Below, piece by piece: positions 59,223-64,000 of a stretch of DNA of 64,000 nt. The notes beneath the pieces are model-generated. The model did no database searches and was not told where the DNA came from. It saw only the letters and a program-made list of their open reading frames with translations. This DNA is from Pseudoscleropodium purum. Lineage: Eukaryota > Streptophyta > Bryopsida > Hypnales > Brachytheciaceae. The position numbers and the translations under genes were made by a program. The stretch lies in NCBI GenBank assembly GCA_963969395.1, contig OZ017804.1:18910001-18974000 (forward strand). The letters are read 5' to 3'. Positions within the stretch are counted from its first letter, which is position 1, and each line of letters starts with the position of its first letter.

Positions 59223-60551
59223 TTTGAATAGCTTAGATTAAATCTCATAAGATCAACAACTTGTGATTTTTTGAGAAATCAATGGCAATTTCAAATTTTA
59301 AAGGGTAAGCATTTTTTCTTAAATAAAAATCAACGGTCTATAAATTTTTTGAGAGAAGGGGAGGGGGCAACTAATACAAACCAGGTGGGAAGCCATCTTT
59401 TGAGTGGATAGTGTTATTGCTCTCCCCCTTCCATCCGATTTTGGGAGAGATTCAATGGAAAATATAAATGAGTTGTTAGGAAGTGGGTAAATTCTTTTAC
59501 AAAGATGAATATGTGAGTGCAAAAATTGAACTTTAGAAAATCAAGTTTGTTACATTCCCTAGCAAAAATTATAATGGAAAAATTCAATCAATATTCCTAC
59601 AAGGTGAAACTTAATTTGTTTGATATAGAAACTTAATCAAGTATAAATGGAAAATATATATAAAAGAATATTGATGAATTTTGGAGTAGCCAAAATTTGC
59701 AAAAGAGGGTATAGAATATTGTGTAGTAAGCTGTGAGTTATTGTTAAAGTTAAATTTAGTAGGCATCCACAATCAACTAAGTCCAAAATCCAACACCTAC
59801 ATTCACACCAAAAAGAGACACTTTTTTTTAGATATTGATCAATTAAACAAGATGCACTCAACTAGTGTGAAAATTTATAGAAGAAGTTTCAAAATTTTCA
59901 ACTAACTCTTTCAAGAGATATTATTTAATAAACCTTCTCATATTAAATTATAAGGTTTTGAATCTTCTTGATTTAAGACTTGTGGACTATTGATTTTGAA
60001 TTTTTTTTTGAAATTTTATATTATAAAGTTAAATTGAGAGAATGGGCTAGAAAAAGAACTCAGTAAAACAAATTGGATTTCCATTCTCTTAAAATTTTAA
60101 AGGAAAACTATGTATAAGATGAACAAAAAAAATCAATTGTTTAGAGTTCTAAGATGGAATTGAAATATGCCAATCCTAAAATGATGATATTGTTTTAGCA
60201 ACCAATTTCAACCTTCTAAAATTAATCCTTTTAAAAAATTTGTGAAAATTGAGTCAAAAAATGAATCCTATACATTAATAAGTTAAAGAAATGTTGTGCT
60301 TGCCCAAACTATAAATTCTTCTTCTCTTTTACAACAATAATCCAATTGGAATGAATCAAATATATTTACATCTAGATATAAATATATTCTTCAAGAAAAA
60401 ATCATTAAAAATTTACTATGTTTTTTTAATTAAATTTTTAAATATATATTCTAATTGATATAATTTTATTTATGCATGACACTTTTTAAAATAAAAATAA
60501 CTAGAATTCTCTCCCCAATTTTTCAGAAAATTGAAATCTAAATTATTAATT

Positions 60552-60632
60552 CAAGTTTAATTTGGACTTTATAGAATTGATTGATTTAAAATATCAATCA
60601 ATCAATTATATAAAGTCCAAATTAAACTTGAT
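60552..60632. repeat. near-perfect hairpin, arms about 35 bp
   Basis: The left arm TCAAGTTTAATTTGGACTTT plus TATAGAATTGATTGAT is followed after a few bases by its inverse ending GTCCAAATTAAACTTGA. About 80 bp in all, with very few mismatches in otherwise diverged DNA. Non-coding. Confidence 0.88.
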
Positions 60633-61013
60633 AGTGATAATGTGAGTTAAAGGTCATTGTCATTGTGAAAGGTGTCTGGGTGTAAGAAATAAAACATTTT
60701 ATGAGAAGTTTTCACTACATAGTTGTATGGTTGTATTTTGTAAAAAAAATTCATTTTGTATGATTATTTTTAAATTTACTATTTTTAAAATGTTTTTGCT
60801 ATACAAAATATAACAATGCCAATTTTTCATGCAACTACTAGTTAGTTCTAAATTGTTAGGCAACACATATTCTCATATAATAAAATTAAAATATTGAAAC
60901 TAAAAAATAATTAATGAGGCTTTCATCTCTCTAGACATGTGCTAGCATTGTTGATTTGCATTTAGGAATGATGTTTGAAAATATGACAAAGGCATCACTT
61001 CTTTAGGAGTTAA

Positions 61014-61591
61014 CCCCTTAAGGACCAAGGAGTAGTTCAAAATTCCAAAATTGTAAAGATGTGTTATAAAATGCAGCTTAGAATAATAGTTTGATGATGA
61101 CTCTCAAAATTGCTGTAAAATGTGAGTCATAGATCATATTTATATGGTTGGATCAATTAGTACAAAAAGTCACAAACCAACATTTTTTAATAATATTTGA
61201 AGCCAAAAATTGAAAATCCCTTCTAAAATTGATTGTAGATTGAACATTTGTGATTTTCACAAAAAAAAAATTTCCTAAATTTTTTAATATTTATGTTTTA
61301 ATCATAGTGATTTTTGAAGATTCAATTTAATTTTTCTATTCAAGTCATTTTTGAAGGGTCATTTTTTAAATTGAAAAGGTTATCTTTGAGGCTAGATTAC
61401 CAATACCTATTGAATAATAGAATATATGCAAAGGAAAGTATTTAATATCTATTTTGTACAAATGTTAAAGAACTAAGAAAATAATCTTCAAAAAAACAAT
61501 TGATGAAAAAATGCATTTTCATGTGCTTGATTGAAATGTCTTTTGTATTCATCTGTTATTCAAAATTTAAATGCCTAAAGTCCTTTGGGGT
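61014..61591. mobile_element. short TTAA-family element
   Basis: Left end CCCCTTAAGGACCAAGG after TTAA at 61,010-61,013; right end AAAGTCCTTTGGGG followed by TTTAA (TTAA at 61,592-61,595). About 578 bp. The ends match the family consensus; the interior is not clearly related to the 0.9-kb copies. Confidence 0.72.
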
Positions 61592-61599
61592 TTAAACCC

Positions 61600-63680
61600 T
61601 AAATGATTGGGGAAGGCCCTCCTTCTAAAATCACCTCCAAACTCCTATTTTTGAAATGAAAATATACTATTTCTTCAAATCATACATATTTTGAAATATC
61701 TTCAATCATAATTCAATTTTTTTTTTTAAATTCCCAAACAAAATGATTTCAAAGGCCAATGTCTCAAATTTTTTCAAAGAATAGTTTTCCATGTTGACCA
61801 TATACAATTATGTAAAGTTAAAAATAGGTCAATTTTTATAAGGATTATAGAAATCAAAGATTATATTCAGAGCCTTGCAATTAAGTGACATATATTGAAA
61901 AAACAAAAATTCCCTTAAACATGCCCTTTTACTGTATGCTTCAACCAATCATCCCCTTGTCCACTTCCACTCCCATAAATATTTTTCTTGATATGGCTTT
62001 TGATTGGCTAGGTTTTTCTTGCAAGACAATCTCCAATGAGAGTTTTTTAGAGTGTTTGCTATTGAAGAATCACCTAAGGCGGAGATTTTGTCCAAATTAA
62101 AAGTTTATTCAAGCTACAAAAATTTAACCCAACAAATCACATGAAAAAAATATGAAATTTCAAAATGAATAAAAAATTTGAGATTTAGATACTCCCTGAA
62201 GTTGGGCAACAACCATAGAATGGTCAATTAGGCATTGAGGAATTAAAACATACTTATTTGTTCAAATTTGGGCTTTTAGATGTTTTGAGATAAAGTGATG
62301 ATTCAAGATATTCCAATGTAACTATCCCTACTTTTAACTACTTTATCAAATTGACCATTGGAAATTCTTGTCTAAAATGCACTCCTACTATTCATGAAAA
62401 TCTATGGTTGATTTTAGAAACATTCATTTTCAACACTTTGAAAATCCATAGTTTATTCATATTGTATCTATAAAATGTATTCTAAATGAATCAAGAATTC
62501 CCTTCAAACTAACTACAAGGCTTTACAAAAAATTCAATATAATCATGGGAACCATACTAATTTCTTATTTGTACAATTTTTTGGGTAATTACCTTACTAT
62601 GGTATAGCTTGCATGGGAGACCTAGGAGTCTTAATTTGGAAGGAAAGCCTAACCACATAATTCGACATGGCAATAAACTTGTCCTACAAAATGGACCACG
62701 TAGGGTGAATTTACCTTGAGGGAAAAATACAAGAATTTTTTTTCACACATGACAAAATTTTCAATCAAATGCTCTTAATTATCTAGGAGAGGTGTAGAAC
62801 ATGAAATTAGCACAACATAAAATTATTATTATTATTATTTTTATAGAATACAAAATTCGCCCTATGTTGGTCCAACTTCATGGAATAGGTTTAGCATTCT
62901 ACCATAGTTGGAGCTTTGTAAGAAGGGATAAGACTATTAGTAGTCAAAGTTTGCCTTTATATGGGTTTCTTCAATATTAACCCAAAAACAACTTGGTGGC
63001 CATTTTCTAGTTGATGAATGATATAAAGTCTTGTTATATAGGACAAAAGTGTAACTCTTCATCCTCCAAAATTTGTGGAAAAATAGAAGGTCATCTTATA
63101 CATTATCTTGACTTTTAATGAGTACTTTTGCAATATTTTAAGCCAATGATTCACATGGTAACAAAAAGGGATGATTTCCAAGGTCACCCCTTTGTTGTTT
63201 GAGAGTTAATTCTAACAATCCCCATGTTAATTGAATCTAGGCAACTAATTTCATAAAGTTAAACCCTCTTTGAACTAATATTAAGTTGCATAACATAAGC
63301 ATGAAAATTAAATAAGACAAAACTTACCTAATCCTATAATATTGTTCTAGACACTAAATATTTGATGGATAATAGAGATTTCTTCTACTTTAGATAGAAG
63401 TGTAGATTTTCATCCTTGGAATTTTGTAGGTAAAATAGGAAGGGCTTGCATAATAGTTTGACCTCTAATAAAAATTTTAAGTCATTTTTTTAAGCAAATG
63501 ATTTTCATAATACCAAAAAGAATGATTTCTAAGGTGACCACCTAGAGTTCTAAGTTAATGGAATAAGTAAATTGGTAATTTTTTTAAATTTCTCATGGCA
63601 CTTTCCCTTTTCCAAAAAAAGGAAAAGCATAATTATCTATATTCTATGATATGTACACCTATAATACCCATGTATTACAA
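61600..63680. other. no gene recognised
   Basis: AT-rich DNA without coding frames, clear repeats or terminal repeats that I can detect. Confidence 0.4.
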
Positions 63681-63689
63681 TTCAAAATA

Positions 63690-64000
63690 ATGTGACTGGA
63701 ATCATTAATAGAACAAGTTACATTAAGAATAGTTCTTAAATTTTCTTCACTAATATAGGGAAATTTCAGACTCGTGAGTTTTTTTTATTATTGTAAAAAA
63801 ACAAAGTAGACCATTTATTACTATTTTAGAAATCATTTAAATAAATTAGATTAATATTGAAACATTTTTATGTAATAATATATATTATTTGTTGCATATA
63901 TATTGAGCCTTCACCTCATTGAAGAGATGTGCCTTATATCCAAAGAATTTAATCTCCCTTAGGTAGAGGATGTCTACAAACTTGTAGCACAATGGAAAAT
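63690..64000 (-). repeat. 2.9-kb repeat unit, inverted copy running off the right edge
   Basis: The complement of 63,885-64,000 matches 3,030-3,140 and 11,840-11,960, including CTACAAGTTTGTAGACATC and TTCTTTGGATATAAGGCAC. Similarity continues weakly to about 63,690. Its orientation is opposite to all copies in the left part. Confidence 0.75.

Noticed and set aside
59031..59231. Tyr/Ile-rich frame
   Set aside because: Generated by the AT-rich minisatellite.

Overview
The window is AT-rich plant nuclear DNA made almost entirely of old transposable elements and degraded repeats. I found no intact host gene, tRNA or rRNA. The decayed Ty3/gypsy polyprotein, PIF/Harbinger, CACTA, hAT, Tc1/mariner and pogo-like elements, together with the slow decay of coding remnants, suggest a large seed-plant genome, most likely a gymnosperm such as a conifer, cycad or Ginkgo. 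This is inference; no single marker fixes the species.

Layout. From 1 to about 23.85 kb lies a degenerate, mostly head-to-tail array of a repeat unit of roughly 2.9 kb. It is interrupted by about 0.6-0.9 kb elements with TTAA target sites (TIR consensus CCCCTAAAGGACC), a 1.69-kb Tc1/mariner derivative with very long terminal repeats, two short MITEs with TAA target duplications, and a long foldback element. From 23,857 to 32,332 lies an 8.48-kb unit bounded by 36-bp inverted repeats matching at 32 of 36 positions. It holds a broken pogo/Tigger-type transposase (HTH_psq plus DDE) on the + strand and, on the - strand, an intron-containing, decayed segment of the gene for the DNA polymerase alpha catalytic subunit. 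This looks like a DNA transposon that captured host exons. From 32.44 to 33.86 kb there is a degenerate tandem array of about 60-70 bp units.

From 35.37 to about 44.55 kb (- strand) lies a dead Ty3/gypsy-type polyprotein in the order gag (two zinc knuckles), protease, a cytosine-C5 methyltransferase domain, reverse transcriptase, RNase H, integrase. Three DNA elements are inserted in it: a CACTA element (41,289-43,191), a TTAA element (39,199-40,169) and a 209-bp hAT MITE with an 8-bp target duplication (36,152-36,360). Removing the last two on paper restores a continuous reading frame, which fixes their boundaries exactly. From 45.4 to 49.25 kb there is a decayed PIF/Harbinger element with its two usual genes, a DDE transposase (+) and a Myb/SANT-like protein (-), convergently placed. 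From 49 to 64 kb there is non-coding DNA with more TTAA elements, a second Tourist-like MITE, minisatellites, an 80-bp hairpin and, at the right edge, an inverted copy of the 2.9-kb repeat.

No gene here appears functional. The main interest is the polymerase-alpha capture, the methyltransferase-bearing gypsy element and the abundant TTAA-targeting family whose superfamily I cannot assign with certainty.
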